In this document: positions 25,180 through 34,334 of the stretch, piece by piece
How the letters are laid out: each line of letters starts with the position of its first letter
Position numbering within the stretch: position 1 is the stretch's first letter
From: Nocardia inohanensis NBRC 100128
Lineage (GTDB): Bacteria; Actinomycetota; Actinomycetes; Mycobacteriales; Mycobacteriaceae
Length of the DNA: 64,000 nt
Assembly: GCF_001612945.1 (NCBI RefSeq)
Contig: NZ_BDBK01000015.1
Coordinates: forward strand, 124,001-188,000
Reading direction: 5' to 3'
The notes under the pieces: model-generated
What the model saw: only the letters and a program-made list of their open reading frames with translations
What the model was told of the DNA's origin: nothing
Database searches by the model: none
Program-made: the position numbers and the translations under genes

Positions 25180-25803
25180 GTGCGGGATGTGCGAGTGTGT
25201 TTCGTCGGGGAATCGTATGTGGCCGGGGTCGGTGATCCCCGCGGAATGGGCTGGGCGGGCCGGTTGGCGGCCCGGGCCGAGGCGGCCGGGCAGCCGCTGG
25301 TGCACTACAACCTCGGCATCAAACGCGAGGACAGCAACGAGTTGCGGGCGCGCTGGGCGTCCGAATGCGCGCGGCGGCTGCCGGCGGGCGCGGACTGCCG
25401 GGTGGTGGTCTCCACCGGAGCCAACGACACCCAGTTCGAGAACGGCCGTCGCCGAGTCGATCTGGCGACCTCGCTGGCCAATCTGACCGAGATTCTCGAC
25501 ACGGCCCGCGCCCGCGGCTGGAGGACGCTGGTCGTCTCGCCGCCGCCGAATGTCGACGAGGAGCACAATTCCCGGCTGATCGAACTCGGCGACGGTTACG
25601 CCCAGGTGTGTGAGCGCGCGGGCGTCCCCTTCGTCCGCGTGCACGAAACCCTGCGCGCCAGCCCGACCTGGATGGCGGATGTGCGGGCCGGCGACGGGTA
25701 TCACCCGGGTGCGGACGGCTACGCGGAGTTCGCCGAACTGGTGGCCCCGCAGTGGCTGGGGTGGCTGGCCGAAACGGGGTCAGGGATCGCGGCGCTGGGC
25801 TGA
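25180..25803 (+). CDS. SGNH/GDSL-type esterase
   Basis: 207 residues from GTG 25180 ('VRDVRVCFVGESYVAG'); the upstream open frame is very Arg-rich and judged non-coding. The nucleophile Ser12 is in 'VGESYVAGVGDP' (GDS changed to GES), the oxyanion Gly in 'NLGIKRE', Asn in 'STGANDTQ' and the Asp/His pair in 'DGYHPGADGYAEFA'. All four SGNH blocks are present, so it should be an active esterase or lipase-like enzyme. No signal peptide. It overlaps the convergent thrE-like gene by 24 nt. Confidence 0.85.
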   Translation: MRDVRVCFVGESYVAGVGDPRGMGWAGRLAARAEAAGQPLVHYNLGIKREDSNELRARWASECARRLPAGADCRVVVSTGANDTQFENGRRRVDLATSLANLTEILDTARARGWRTLVVSPPPNVDEEHNSRLIELGDGYAQVCERAGVPFVRVHETLRASPTWMADVRAGDGYHPGADGYAEFAELVAPQWLGWLAETGSGIAALG

Positions 25804-27261
25804 ATGCTTGCCGGTGTCGGGGCCCAGCCAATGCTCGAGCATGGGCGCGATCTGCGGCGCGCGTTTCCTGGCGATGCCCGAACCCGCCAGCACCCCCATG
25901 GCGATGGCCAGCACCGTGAGCACCGTGGTGACCAGTACGTGCAGGCCGTTCGGGTCGGACTCGGTGATCAGCTGCGACACCCCGGTCAGGCCGATGCCGC
26001 CGGGCACCAGCATCCAGAACGCGGGCAGGAACGCCACCTGCGTCGGCGGCGCATTGTGATTGCGCTGCACCAGGTATGCGGCCGGCACCGCCACCAGCCC
26101 GCCCAGGAAGGAACCCAGCAGGCCGCCGCCGAGCAGGGTGCCGAGCTTCTGCGCGGTGAAGGCCGCGTACAGCACCACCAGCAGCCAGGGCAGTGATTTC
26201 GGGGGTGCGCTGGACCGCCAGGAATGCCCGAGGCCGATCAGCAGCACCCCGAGATACGGTGCCCACCAGCCCAATTGGTGTTCGATCACGGGTGCGTCGA
26301 CCCGCTCGGGCCCGAGCAGCTGCACGCCGATGAGAACGCCGAAGGCCAGCAGCGTCAGCTTGTTCATGCCGTAGATGGTGCGGCTCGCGCCCGCCACCAT
26401 CGATCCGGTGGCGAGTTCGATGGAGCCGTTGGTGAGCATCGAGCCCGGCAGCAGTGCGGCCACGCCCGGCACCAGCAGCTGCGAGGGGTGCCCGCCACCG
26501 AGCGCATCGGGAAAACCGAAGGCCAGCAAGGTCACCACCGCACCCGCCACCACCGGCAGGCTCATGGAGAGCAGCGGCATCCGGTCGGCGGCCATGATCA
26601 GCAGCTGCACCACCAGGCCGATCACGATATAGCCGGGCACCGCGTTGGCGGCCGGGTTCAGCATCAGCCCCAGGCCGATGGTGAGCACCACATTGCCCAG
26701 CAGCATCAGCCACACCGGGGTGGGCGGCGGCGAGGCGAGGATCCGCGCCAGTCGTGCGGTGGCCCGGGTGGGCGGCGGCACCTCGCGTTTGATCTCGGAG
26801 ATCAGCTGGTACAGCTCGGCGATCTGGTCCAGCCGCAGGCTGTCCCCGCCGGCCTCGAGCAGATCGACCGCGGAACCGCGCGAATCCTGTACGCGCACGA
26901 AGATTCCCGTGGGCAGCACGAAGAAGTGCACTTCCTCGGCGTCGTAGCGGCGCGCGAGATCATCGAGGATGGCCTGCACCTGATTGGTGGTCTCACCGGC
27001 GGAGAGCAGTGCCGCGCCCACATAGCGCAGCAGATTCAGCAGGTCCGCGGAGACGGGCGGCTCCTCGGGTTCGGGCGCTTCGTCGGCGGAGGTTTCGATC
27101 GGTGCGGTGCTGACCCGGCGCAGCCAGCGATCCATCGATCCGGCGGCCCTGCGGGTGGCCCCGTACAGCCGCCCGGTCAGCGGGCGCGGGGCGGCGGCCC
27201 GGCGATGCTGCGGGAGATGCGGCTTCGAATTGTCGGTATCCACCTGCCTCCTCGATGGCAC
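25780..27261 (-). CDS. Threonine/serine exporter family protein (ThrE-like)
   Basis: 493 residues, close to the ~489 of C. glutamicum ThrE. The soluble N-terminal part (residues 70-175) has 'LLRYVGAALLSAGETTNQVQAILDDLARRYDAEEVHFFVLPTG' features of the ThrE/PF06738 hydrolase-like domain; then come about ten membrane helices, including 'PGVAALLPGSMLTNG' and 'AFLPAFWMLVPGGIGLTG'. The proton-driven family exports L-Thr and L-Ser. The first ~60 residues are basic and Pro-rich. A real start further in is possible, but the ATG at 27261 is acceptable. Confidence 0.9.
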   Translation of the reverse strand: MPSRRQVDTDNSKPHLPQHRRAAAPRPLTGRLYGATRRAAGSMDRWLRRVSTAPIETSADEAPEPEEPPVSADLLNLLRYVGAALLSAGETTNQVQAILDDLARRYDAEEVHFFVLPTGIFVRVQDSRGSAVDLLEAGGDSLRLDQIAELYQLISEIKREVPPPTRATARLARILASPPPTPVWLMLLGNVVLTIGLGLMLNPAANAVPGYIVIGLVVQLLIMAADRMPLLSMSLPVVAGAVVTLLAFGFPDALGGGHPSQLLVPGVAALLPGSMLTNGSIELATGSMVAGASRTIYGMNKLTLLAFGVLIGVQLLGPERVDAPVIEHQLGWWAPYLGVLLIGLGHSWRSSAPPKSLPWLLVVLYAAFTAQKLGTLLGGGLLGSFLGGLVAVPAAYLVQRNHNAPPTQVAFLPAFWMLVPGGIGLTGVSQLITESDPNGLHVLVTTVLTVLAIAMGVLAGSGIARKRAPQIAPMLEHWLGPDTGKHSAQRRDP

Positions 27262-27436
27262 CGCGCGCAGGCGGCCGGGACGCCCGATCAGCTAATCATT
27301 GGCAACACAATGCACACTAGCGCGGACCCGCAATCCGGCTGCGGAACCGGCCACCGATGAATTTTTCACGGTCGTTCGGTCTGCACCCCCGAACCCACTC
27401 GGTCATGCTGGACCGGGACCGATCGAAGGAGAAACC

Positions 27437-27994
27437 ATGGGCAAGATCGTTGTCGCCGAATTCGTTTCCGCCGACGGCATCATCGAGAACCCGGCCTGGA
27501 CCGTGCCGTTCTGGAGCGATGACATCGCCGCCTACAAGAGCGCGGAAATGGACGACACCGATGCCCTGCTGCTGGGCCGCGTCACCTACGAGGGCTTCGC
27601 CGCCGCCTGGCCGAACCACCCCGAAGAGGGCGCCTACAAGGACAAGATGAACAGCATGCCCAAGCATGTGGCCACCGCTCAGCCCGAACTGGAGTGGAAC
27701 GCGAGCCGCATCGAGGGCGACCTGGCCGAAACCATCGGCAAGCTCAAGGCCGAGCAGAACCTGCTCGTCTTCGGCAGCGGCCGGCTGGTCGACTTCCTGC
27801 GCGCCAACGGCCTCGTCGACGAATACCGCCTGGTCGTCTACCCCGTCCTGCTCGGCCAGGGCCAGCGCCTGTTCAACGCCGTCGACGCCGAAGCCACCAT
27901 GGAACTGGCCGAATCCAAGACCCTCGACAACGGCGTCATCCTCGCCACCTACCGCGTCACCTCCCCGACCGTCACCCGTCCCAGCTTCGGCTGA
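27437..27994 (+). CDS. Dihydrofolate-reductase-like (RibD C-terminal) family protein
   Basis: 185 residues from ATG 27437, with AAGGAGA 6 nt upstream. It has the family's features: N-terminal strand 'MGKIVVAEFVSADGIIENP', 'DALLLGRVTYEGFAAAWP', 'VFGSGRLVDFLRANGLVDEY' and 'VYPVLLGQGQRLFN'. Actinobacteria have many such YyaP/YwjB-type paralogs; they bind NADPH but their substrates are mostly unknown. A LysR regulator starts 72 bp downstream on the same strand. Confidence 0.9.
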   Translation: MGKIVVAEFVSADGIIENPAWTVPFWSDDIAAYKSAEMDDTDALLLGRVTYEGFAAAWPNHPEEGAYKDKMNSMPKHVATAQPELEWNASRIEGDLAETIGKLKAEQNLLVFGSGRLVDFLRANGLVDEYRLVVYPVLLGQGQRLFNAVDAEATMELAESKTLDNGVILATYRVTSPTVTRPSFG

Positions 27995-28066
27995 CCCGGC
28001 CATGGCATCCCGGCTGGTGCGGCCGGGGGTATGCCTACCGGTTGCCATCTTCTTAATCTGAGTGAC

Positions 28067-28987
28067 ATGGATATCGACACGCGACTGCTGCGCTTTTTTC
28101 TGGCAGTCGCGGAAACCGAACACCTGCCGCGAGCGGCACAGCGGCTACATGTAGCGCAACCCACCCTCGCCACGCAGATCAAGCAGCTGGAACAGCAGTT
28201 GGGGGTGGAGCTGTTCATCCGGTCGCGCGCCGGATGGACGCTGACGGCATCGGGCAAGGTGCTGGCCGATGAGGTGCCGGCGCTGCTGGCTTCGTGGGAT
28301 CGAATCCTGCGCGACACCAAGAGCGATGCCAGCCGGGCCGCGCGGGTGCTGCGGCTGGGCTGCGTGAACAGCGCCGCCGACGGCTACATTCCGGAGATCA
28401 TCCAGGTGTTTCACCGCTTGCATCCGGATTGGCAGATCGATATCCATCAGGGCGGCTGGACCGATCCCACCGCGGGCCTCGACGAGGGCGATGTGGATGT
28501 GGCGCTGCTCAGACTTCCGTTCCCGGGCCAGCAGCAGTATCACGTCCGGGAACTGTTCACCGAACCGCGCTGGATCGCGCTGCCGGACAATCATTTTCTC
28601 GCCGAACGCGAGGACATCGCCTTCCGCGAACTGTGGGACGAACCGTACGTCGCCTCGCCCGCCGAGACCGGATGGTGGCGCGACTATTGGATGGGCCTGG
28701 ATTCGCGGCCCGCCGACACCGCCATCATCGGGGCCATCGCCCGCAATACCGAGGAATGGTTGCGCGCCATCGCCAATGGCTACGGCGTCAGCTTCACCCC
28801 CGCCTCCACCGCCGCCACCTACGCCCATCCCGGCGTGGTGTTCCGGCCGGTGCACGGCATCGGACCGACCCGGGTGGCCATCGTGTGGCCGGACGCCTCG
28901 GAAGCGGATCCCGTTGTGCGCTACTTCATCAGGTGCTGCACCGACATCATGGGCCACTCGGCCGGGGACGGCCGTCGCACCTCCTAG
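28067..28987 (+). CDS. LysR-family transcriptional regulator
   Basis: 306 residues from ATG 28067. N-terminal winged HTH: 'MDIDTRLLRFFLAVAETEH', 'AAQRLHVAQPTLATQIKQLEQQLGVELF', 'LTASGKVLADE'. The effector domain follows from about residue 90 ('LRLGCVNSAADGYIPEIIQVF'). It lies between the DHFR-like gene and a methyltransferase on the same strand; with no divergent partner the target is unclear. Regulators of this type bind a small co-inducer and activate nearby genes. Confidence 0.92.
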   Translation: MDIDTRLLRFFLAVAETEHLPRAAQRLHVAQPTLATQIKQLEQQLGVELFIRSRAGWTLTASGKVLADEVPALLASWDRILRDTKSDASRAARVLRLGCVNSAADGYIPEIIQVFHRLHPDWQIDIHQGGWTDPTAGLDEGDVDVALLRLPFPGQQQYHVRELFTEPRWIALPDNHFLAEREDIAFRELWDEPYVASPAETGWWRDYWMGLDSRPADTAIIGAIARNTEEWLRAIANGYGVSFTPASTAATYAHPGVVFRPVHGIGPTRVAIVWPDASEADPVVRYFIRCCTDIMGHSAGDGRRTS

Positions 28988-29066
28988 CCGGGGGGGGGGA
29001 TATGCGTCTCGAGCCGTGGCCGCGAGCCCGATGCCGCCGGACCCGTCCAGCTGCGATCATTTCGGT

Positions 29067-29705
29067 ATGGGCGACCAGCACCAGCACTGGCAGCAGACCT
29101 ACCGCAGCCATCCCGGGATCTACGGGAGCGAACCATCGGAGACGGCGGTGTATGCCGGGCGGCTGTTCCGGGACCGCGGCGTGCGGGAGGTGCTGGAGCT
29201 CGGCGCGGGGCACGGGCGCGACTCGATCCACCTGGCCCGTCAGGGATTTCACGTGCGCGCCACCGACTTCAGCGCCGTCGCCCTCGAACAGCTGCGGGCC
29301 GATGCGGAGCACGCCGGGCTCGCCGACCGGGTGGATGCCTTCGAACACGATGCGCGCCATCCCATTCCGCTGCGCTACGACAGCGTGGACGCGGTGTACG
29401 CGCACCTGCTGCTGTGCATGAATCTCAGCACCCGCGAAATCCTGGACTTGGTGGGGGAGATCCGGCGGGTGCTGCGGCCGGGCGGAGTGTTCGTCTACAC
29501 CGTCCGCAATACCGAGGACGCCCAGTACGGAACCGGGCGGGCCTTCGGCGACGACATCTACGAGCAGGACGGCTTCGCGGTGCATTTCTTCTCCCGCGAA
29601 CTGGTCAACACCCTCGCGCAGGGCTGGGAACTGCGCGAGGTGCGGAGCTGCGAGGAGGGCGAACCGCCCCGCCGGCTGTGGCGGGTCACCCAGTCGCTGC
29701 GTTAG
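29067..29705 (+). CDS. Class I SAM-dependent methyltransferase
   Basis: 212 residues from ATG 29067 ('MGDQHQHWQQTYRSHPGIYG'). Motif I 'VLELGAGHGRDSIHLA' binds SAM; motif II is around 'VRATDFSAVALEQLR', and 'YDSVDAVYAHLLLCMNL' and 'VLRPGGVFVYTVRN' complete the fold, like the tellurite-methyltransferase TehB group. Substrate unknown. It overlaps the 3' end of the convergent FAD enzyme gene by 4 nt. Confidence 0.88.
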   Translation: MGDQHQHWQQTYRSHPGIYGSEPSETAVYAGRLFRDRGVREVLELGAGHGRDSIHLARQGFHVRATDFSAVALEQLRADAEHAGLADRVDAFEHDARHPIPLRYDSVDAVYAHLLLCMNLSTREILDLVGEIRRVLRPGGVFVYTVRNTEDAQYGTGRAFGDDIYEQDGFAVHFFSRELVNTLAQGWELREVRSCEEGEPPRRLWRVTQSLR

Positions 29706-31273
29706 GGGCGCTGGTTCTCCAGCAGCGCCATGGCGGCATTGTGGCCGCCGATACCGCTGACCCCGCCGCCGCGGACCGCCCCCGCACCGCACAGCAGGAT
29801 ATTGGCGTGGGCGGTCGCGACGCCCCAGCGCTCGGCCGCGCTGCCGGCCTGCTGCTCGCGGAAGGGAAAACTCAAGTCCGCGTGGAAGATATGGCCGCCG
29901 GGCAGGCCGACCTCCTGCTCCAGCTCGACGGGGGTGCGGGCTTCCAGACAGGGGGCGCCGTGTTCGTCGACGGCCAGGCAGTCGCGGATCGGCTCGGCCA
30001 GGACCGAATCCAGCTGGGCGAGAGTGGCATCCACCAGACGGTTCTTCACAGCCTGTGGATCAGTTGTGAAAAGGCGTGCGGGGGTGTGCAATCCGAACAG
30101 GGTGAGGGTGTGCATCCCGCGTGCGATCAGGTCCGGGGCGAGGATGGACGGGTCGGTCAGGGTGTGGCAGTAGATCTCCGAAGGCGGGGCCGACGGGATG
30201 GTCCCGGCCGCGGCTTCCCGGTAGGCGCGCTCCAGCTGGGTCGCGGATTCGGCGATGTGGAAGGTGCCGGCGAAGGCGGTGCGCGGATCGACGCCGGCAT
30301 CCCGCAGGCGGGGGAGGCGATGCAACAGCATATTGATCTTCAGCTGTGCGCCTTCGGGTTTCGGCGCCTGCTCGCCCAGGAGCCGGGCCAGCTCGTACGG
30401 GGCCGCGTTCACGAGGACGTGAGCGGCGGCCACCGCTCCGCTGTCGAACCGGACTTCGGCTGTGCGGCCGTCGGTTTCGATGCCGGTGACCGCACGACCG
30501 GTCACGATCTCCGCACCGGCGGCGCGGGCGGCGTCGGCGAGCGCGCCGGTCAGCGCGCCCATGCCGCCGACGGGCACATCCCAGTCGCCGGTGCCGCCGC
30601 CGATCACGTGATAGAGGAAGCAGCGGTTCTGTAGCAGCGACGGATCGTGGGCATGGGTGAAGGTGCCGATGAGCGCGTCGGTGAGGACAACGCCGCGCAC
30701 GGTGTCGTCGGCGAAGGTCGCGTCGACGTATTCACCCAGCGGCCGCTCGACCAGCGCGTCCCAGGCCACGGAATCGTCCACGCGCGAGCGCATTTCGGCG
30801 CGCGTCGGCAGGGGCTCGGTGAGCGTCGGGAACACCCGCTGCGCCAATCGTCCCGTCATCGCGTAGAACCGTTGCCACGCCGCGTAATCCCGCTCCGACC
30901 CGGTGACCCGGGCGAAGCTCTCCCGGGTCGCCGCCTCGGACCCGTTGTCCACCAGCAGCCCGCCGTCACCCACCGGCGTATACGACGAGATCCGCCGCTT
31001 ACGGGTCTCGAACCGCAGCCCGAGATCCCGCACGATCGAATCCGGCAGCAGGCTCACCAGATACGAGTACCGCGACAGCCGCGCGTCGATCCCGTCGAAC
31101 ACCCGCTCCGAGACCGCCGCGCCCCCGGTGTGGTCGCGCGCCTCCAATACGAGTACCGACCGCCCGGCTCGCGCCAGATAAGCCGCCGCCACCAGCCCGT
31201 TGTGGCCGCCGCCCACCACAACCACGTCGTACCGCGCCCGACCCGGCGCTCCCGAACTCCGCTCTGCGCTCAT
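29702..31273 (-). CDS. Phytoene-desaturase-family FAD-dependent oxidoreductase
   Basis: 523 residues. Rossmann motif 'YDVVVVGGGHNGLVAAAYLARAG' lies near residue 15, then 'VLVLEARDHTGGAAVSE', and the C-terminal FAD motif 'NILLCGAGAVRGGGVSGIGGHNAA'. The type is the CrtI/PYROXD2-like group, in which many actinobacterial members are not carotenoid enzymes, and no other carotenoid gene is nearby. It is on the same strand as the KstD-like gene located 31 bp upstream. Confidence 0.88.
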   Translation of the reverse strand: MSAERSSGAPGRARYDVVVVGGGHNGLVAAAYLARAGRSVLVLEARDHTGGAAVSERVFDGIDARLSRYSYLVSLLPDSIVRDLGLRFETRKRRISSYTPVGDGGLLVDNGSEAATRESFARVTGSERDYAAWQRFYAMTGRLAQRVFPTLTEPLPTRAEMRSRVDDSVAWDALVERPLGEYVDATFADDTVRGVVLTDALIGTFTHAHDPSLLQNRCFLYHVIGGGTGDWDVPVGGMGALTGALADAARAAGAEIVTGRAVTGIETDGRTAEVRFDSGAVAAAHVLVNAAPYELARLLGEQAPKPEGAQLKINMLLHRLPRLRDAGVDPRTAFAGTFHIAESATQLERAYREAAAGTIPSAPPSEIYCHTLTDPSILAPDLIARGMHTLTLFGLHTPARLFTTDPQAVKNRLVDATLAQLDSVLAEPIRDCLAVDEHGAPCLEARTPVELEQEVGLPGGHIFHADLSFPFREQQAGSAAERWGVATAHANILLCGAGAVRGGGVSGIGGHNAAMALLENQRP

Positions 31274-31304
31274 ACGCCGACCCTATGCGCGCAGCACCCC
31301 TGGA

Positions 31305-32840
31305 TCAGCGTGCGGCCATGTCCAGAGCGGCGAGGTGGCTGAAGAGGACGGATGCCCCGATCGGGTTGCCGCCGCCGGGATAGGTGGTCCCGCTGACCGC
31401 CGCCATGGTGTTGCCCGCGGCGTAGAGGCCCGGGATCGGCGTGCCCGATGCGTCCAGCACGCGGGCGGCGCTATCGGTGCGCAGACCACCCTTGGTGCCG
31501 AGGTCGGAGATGCCGAAGGCGGCGGCGTGGAAGGGCGCCTTCAGGATCGGAGTGAGCGGGGGTTCGCCATTGGAGAAGGCGCGGTCGTACGCCTCGTCAC
31601 CACGACCGAAATCGGGGTCGACGCCCTCGGCGGCATGCTTGTTGAAGCGGGCCACGGTGGCGGCCAGCGCGTCGGCGGGGACACCGATCTTCGCGGCGAG
31701 CTCCTCGAGGGTGTCGGCGGTGTGCCAGAGGCCCGCGTCCACGTACCTCTCGGTCTCCACGACCGGGACATTGGCGGCCTTGACCGGCGGCACCGTGCCC
31801 TCGGTGTCGTCGTAGATCATCCAGTACGGCAGGCTCACCGACCCGTCCTCCATACCGGCGATGACATCGCGGCCGAGCCGGTCGTACGGGGCGGATTCGT
31901 TCACGAACCGCACCCCCGACTGATTCACGAAGATGCCGCCGGTGAACCACAGCGCGAACGCCGCCCGCCCGTCCGGGTGCATCATGCCGGGCGACCACCA
32001 AGCCTGATCCATCAGATCGGTATCCGCGCCGACCGCGAGCGCCGCCTCCAGGGCTTTGCCCACATTCCCCCACGGCCCCATGGTGTCTCGCGCGACACCG
32101 GGCACGCCGTAGCGGGCGCGCAGTTCGTCGTTGCCCTCGAAACCGCCCGCCGCCAACAGCACTCCCTTGCGGGCGCGCACGGCGATCCGCTGCCCGTCCT
32201 GCTCCACGATCGCGCCGACCACCGCGCCGTCCTCGGTCACCAGCTCGACCAGCGGGGTGTTCAATCGCACGGAAGCATTGGGGTACTTGCCCATTGCCAG
32301 CAGGAACCGGCCCACCAGCGCCCGCCCGCCGATGAGCAGATCCGGCTGCGGTTCGCCCAGCCGATCGGTGCCCAGCGGTCCGCGCACCGATTCGCTCAGC
32401 TCACCCAGCTTGCCGGGGCGCAGCGGCTTGGGCACGATATGCCGCTTCCCGTCCAGCCGCGCCTTCGGCGCCTTACCGAAATAATCCGGCCACGGGAACA
32501 TCTGGAACGCCAGATCCTGGTCCTGCTCCAGGTATTCGATCACCTTCGCGCCCTTGCGGATGAAGGTCTCCTGGAGCTCGGCCGGCGTGCGATCACCGAC
32601 CACGGCCCGGAAATACTCCAGCGCGTCCTCGGCCGTATCGTCCACGCCCTCCCGTTGCAGCACCGGATTGGCCGGGAACCACATGCCGCCGCCATTGGAG
32701 TACGAGGTGGTGCCGCCGAACTTGTCGGTCGCCTCCACCAGCAGCACCGTCAAACCCTCCCGGGCCGCCGTGTACGCCCCGGCCATGCCGCCGCCGGAGC
32801 CGGCCACCAGCACATCGACTTCTTCGTTCCAGTCCGTCAC
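31305..32840 (-). CDS. FAD-binding dehydrogenase, 3-ketosteroid-delta-1-dehydrogenase-like
   Basis: 511 residues from a GTG with GGGAG upstream. Residues 8-40 carry the FAD motif 'VDVLVAGSGGGMAGAYTAA' and 'VEATDKFGGTTSYSNGG'; the C-terminal 'SGTTYPGGGNPIGASVLFSHLAALDMA' contains the Tyr/Gly region that binds the 3-keto group in KstD enzymes. 'GVRFVNESAPYDR' is typical. It likely introduces a double bond into a 3-ketosteroid A ring or a similar ring. It is shorter than canonical KstD (about 560) and no other sterol-catabolic genes are adjacent, so substrate is uncertain. Confidence 0.82.
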   Translation of the reverse strand: MTDWNEEVDVLVAGSGGGMAGAYTAAREGLTVLLVEATDKFGGTTSYSNGGGMWFPANPVLQREGVDDTAEDALEYFRAVVGDRTPAELQETFIRKGAKVIEYLEQDQDLAFQMFPWPDYFGKAPKARLDGKRHIVPKPLRPGKLGELSESVRGPLGTDRLGEPQPDLLIGGRALVGRFLLAMGKYPNASVRLNTPLVELVTEDGAVVGAIVEQDGQRIAVRARKGVLLAAGGFEGNDELRARYGVPGVARDTMGPWGNVGKALEAALAVGADTDLMDQAWWSPGMMHPDGRAAFALWFTGGIFVNQSGVRFVNESAPYDRLGRDVIAGMEDGSVSLPYWMIYDDTEGTVPPVKAANVPVVETERYVDAGLWHTADTLEELAAKIGVPADALAATVARFNKHAAEGVDPDFGRGDEAYDRAFSNGEPPLTPILKAPFHAAAFGISDLGTKGGLRTDSAARVLDASGTPIPGLYAAGNTMAAVSGTTYPGGGNPIGASVLFSHLAALDMAAR

Positions 32841-32933
32841 CGCAACTCCCTGAATAGTCCGCCCCGCCCGACGCTAAGGGCGGTGCGGGCGGGGATGCAT
32901 TCGGTGTCCCGGTGGGCAGGAACGCGGACGCGA

Positions 32934-33836
32934 TCAGGCCGGCCAGGGCACGAGCACCAGTTTGCCGCGTACCCGGCCGGATTCGCTGCGCCGGTGCGCC
33001 TCGGCTACCTCGGCCATCGAGAAGACGTGTGCGACGGCGGGGCGCAGGCGGCCGGAGTCGGCGAGAGCGGAGATCTCGCGCAGGTCCGCACCGGACGGGG
33101 CGACATAGTGGCGGTGATAGCGCGGGTCGTCGAGAGCCGCCTCGCCCTGCGCGTCGATGAGGCGGCCGTCCGGGCGCAGTACCGTGAGCGAGCGGGGGGT
33201 GTAATCGCTGCCGACGAGGTCGAACACCACATCCACGTCGGTGAGTACGGTGTCGAAAGCCGTAGTCGTGTAATCGATTACCTCGTCCGCACCCAGCTCG
33301 GCGACGAAGTCGTGATTGACGGCGCGGGCGGTCGCGATGACATACGCGCCGCGCTCCTTGGCGACCTGCACGGCCAGATGCCCGACCCCGCCCGCCGCGG
33401 CATGAATCAGAATCCGTTGGCCCGCTCGCAGATCGGTCAAGGCCTGCCAGGCGGTGAGTGCGGCGGAGGGCAGGGCGGCCGCGTGTGCGTGATTCAAGGC
33501 GGCGGGCTTGGGAGCCAGGTAATTCGCCGGCACCACAACGTATTCCGCGTACGCGCCGGACCGCCCCAGCACCATGCCGTACACCTCGTCGCCCACCGCG
33601 AACCCGGTGACTTCCGGTCCGAGCTCCGAAACCACCCCGGACACATCGAATCCCAGGGTGAACGGCGGCGGGCCCAATTTGTCGATGAGCCCCGCCCGCA
33701 GTTTCCAGTCCGCCGCGTTCACCGAAGTGGCGGCCACGCGCACGAGCACCTCGCCCGCGGCCGGGGTGGGGGCCGGCAGCTCCACGGTCTCGAGTACCTC
33801 CGGTCCGCCGACGCGGTGCTGACTGATCGCTTTCAT
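32934..33836 (-). CDS. NADP-dependent quinone-oxidoreductase-like enzyme (zinc-free MDR)
   Basis: 300 residues from 'MKAISQHRVGGPEVLE'. It is a medium-chain dehydrogenase/reductase of the Qor type: 'GFDVSGVVSELGPEV', no zinc-binding Cys/His set, nucleotide motif 'ILIHAAAGGVGHLAVQVAKERGA', and 'ELGADEVIDY'. It reduces quinones or enones with NADPH. It is divergent from the HxlR regulator at 33903, a familiar pairing in which the regulator controls the reductase in response to electrophiles. Confidence 0.9.
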   Translation of the reverse strand: MKAISQHRVGGPEVLETVELPAPTPAAGEVLVRVAATSVNAADWKLRAGLIDKLGPPPFTLGFDVSGVVSELGPEVTGFAVGDEVYGMVLGRSGAYAEYVVVPANYLAPKPAALNHAHAAALPSAALTAWQALTDLRAGQRILIHAAAGGVGHLAVQVAKERGAYVIATARAVNHDFVAELGADEVIDYTTTAFDTVLTDVDVVFDLVGSDYTPRSLTVLRPDGRLIDAQGEAALDDPRYHRHYVAPSGADLREISALADSGRLRPAVAHVFSMAEVAEAHRRSESGRVRGKLVLVPWPA

Positions 33837-33902
33837 GGTTTCGATCCTGCGCCGCGTAGTATCCAATGGGAAGAAGGCACTATTTAGATCCCGAGGTACC
33901 TG

Positions 33903-34334
33903 ATGGATACCGTCTTCGACGTGGCGAAATCACCGAATCTGGTGGAAAGCTATCTCCAGCGCTGCCCCGCGCGGGACACCCTGGCCGTGCTCGCCGACAA
34001 GTGGGTGATGCTGGTGCTGGGGGTATTGCGCGCCGATGGCGGGCCCGTGCGGTTCAACGAATTACGCCGGCGTCTGGACGGCATCACCCAGAAGATGCTC
34101 ACCCGCACACTGCGCGATCTGGAACGCAACGGGCTGGTGCGGCGCGCCGTCTACCCGACGGTGCCGCCGCGCGTCGAATACTCGCTCACCGCCATGGGGG
34201 AGGAGCTCGGGCAGATCACGCACGCCATGGGGCAGTGGGCGCTGCGGAATGCCGATGAAATCAGCTCTGCCCGAACCGAATTCGACGAACGGCAAGCCGC
34301 CGAACCGGTACCGGTCAGTTCCGGATCGCGATGA
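33903..34334 (+). CDS. HxlR-family transcriptional regulator
   Basis: 143 residues, a winged-helix HxlR protein: 'RCPARDTLAVLADKWVMLVLGVL', 'RFNELRRRLDGITQKMLTRTLRDLERNGLVRR', 'VPPRVEYSLTAMGEEL'. Cys21 is at the conserved position used for redox or quinone sensing in QorR/YodB-like members. It reads away from the quinone-reductase gene, 66 bp apart; in that gap TAGT and ACTA half-sites spaced about 20 bp resemble an HxlR operator, though weakly. Its 3' end overlaps the convergent methyltransferase by 20 nt. Confidence 0.92.
   Translation: MDTVFDVAKSPNLVESYLQRCPARDTLAVLADKWVMLVLGVLRADGGPVRFNELRRRLDGITQKMLTRTLRDLERNGLVRRAVYPTVPPRVEYSLTAMGEELGQITHAMGQWALRNADEISSARTEFDERQAAEPVPVSSGSR

Noticed and set aside
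31305..32840. Claim of a complete sterol-degradation locus
   Set aside because: Only a KstD-like gene is present; no Hsa, Kst or Kshtype neighbours, so a pathway cannot be inferred.
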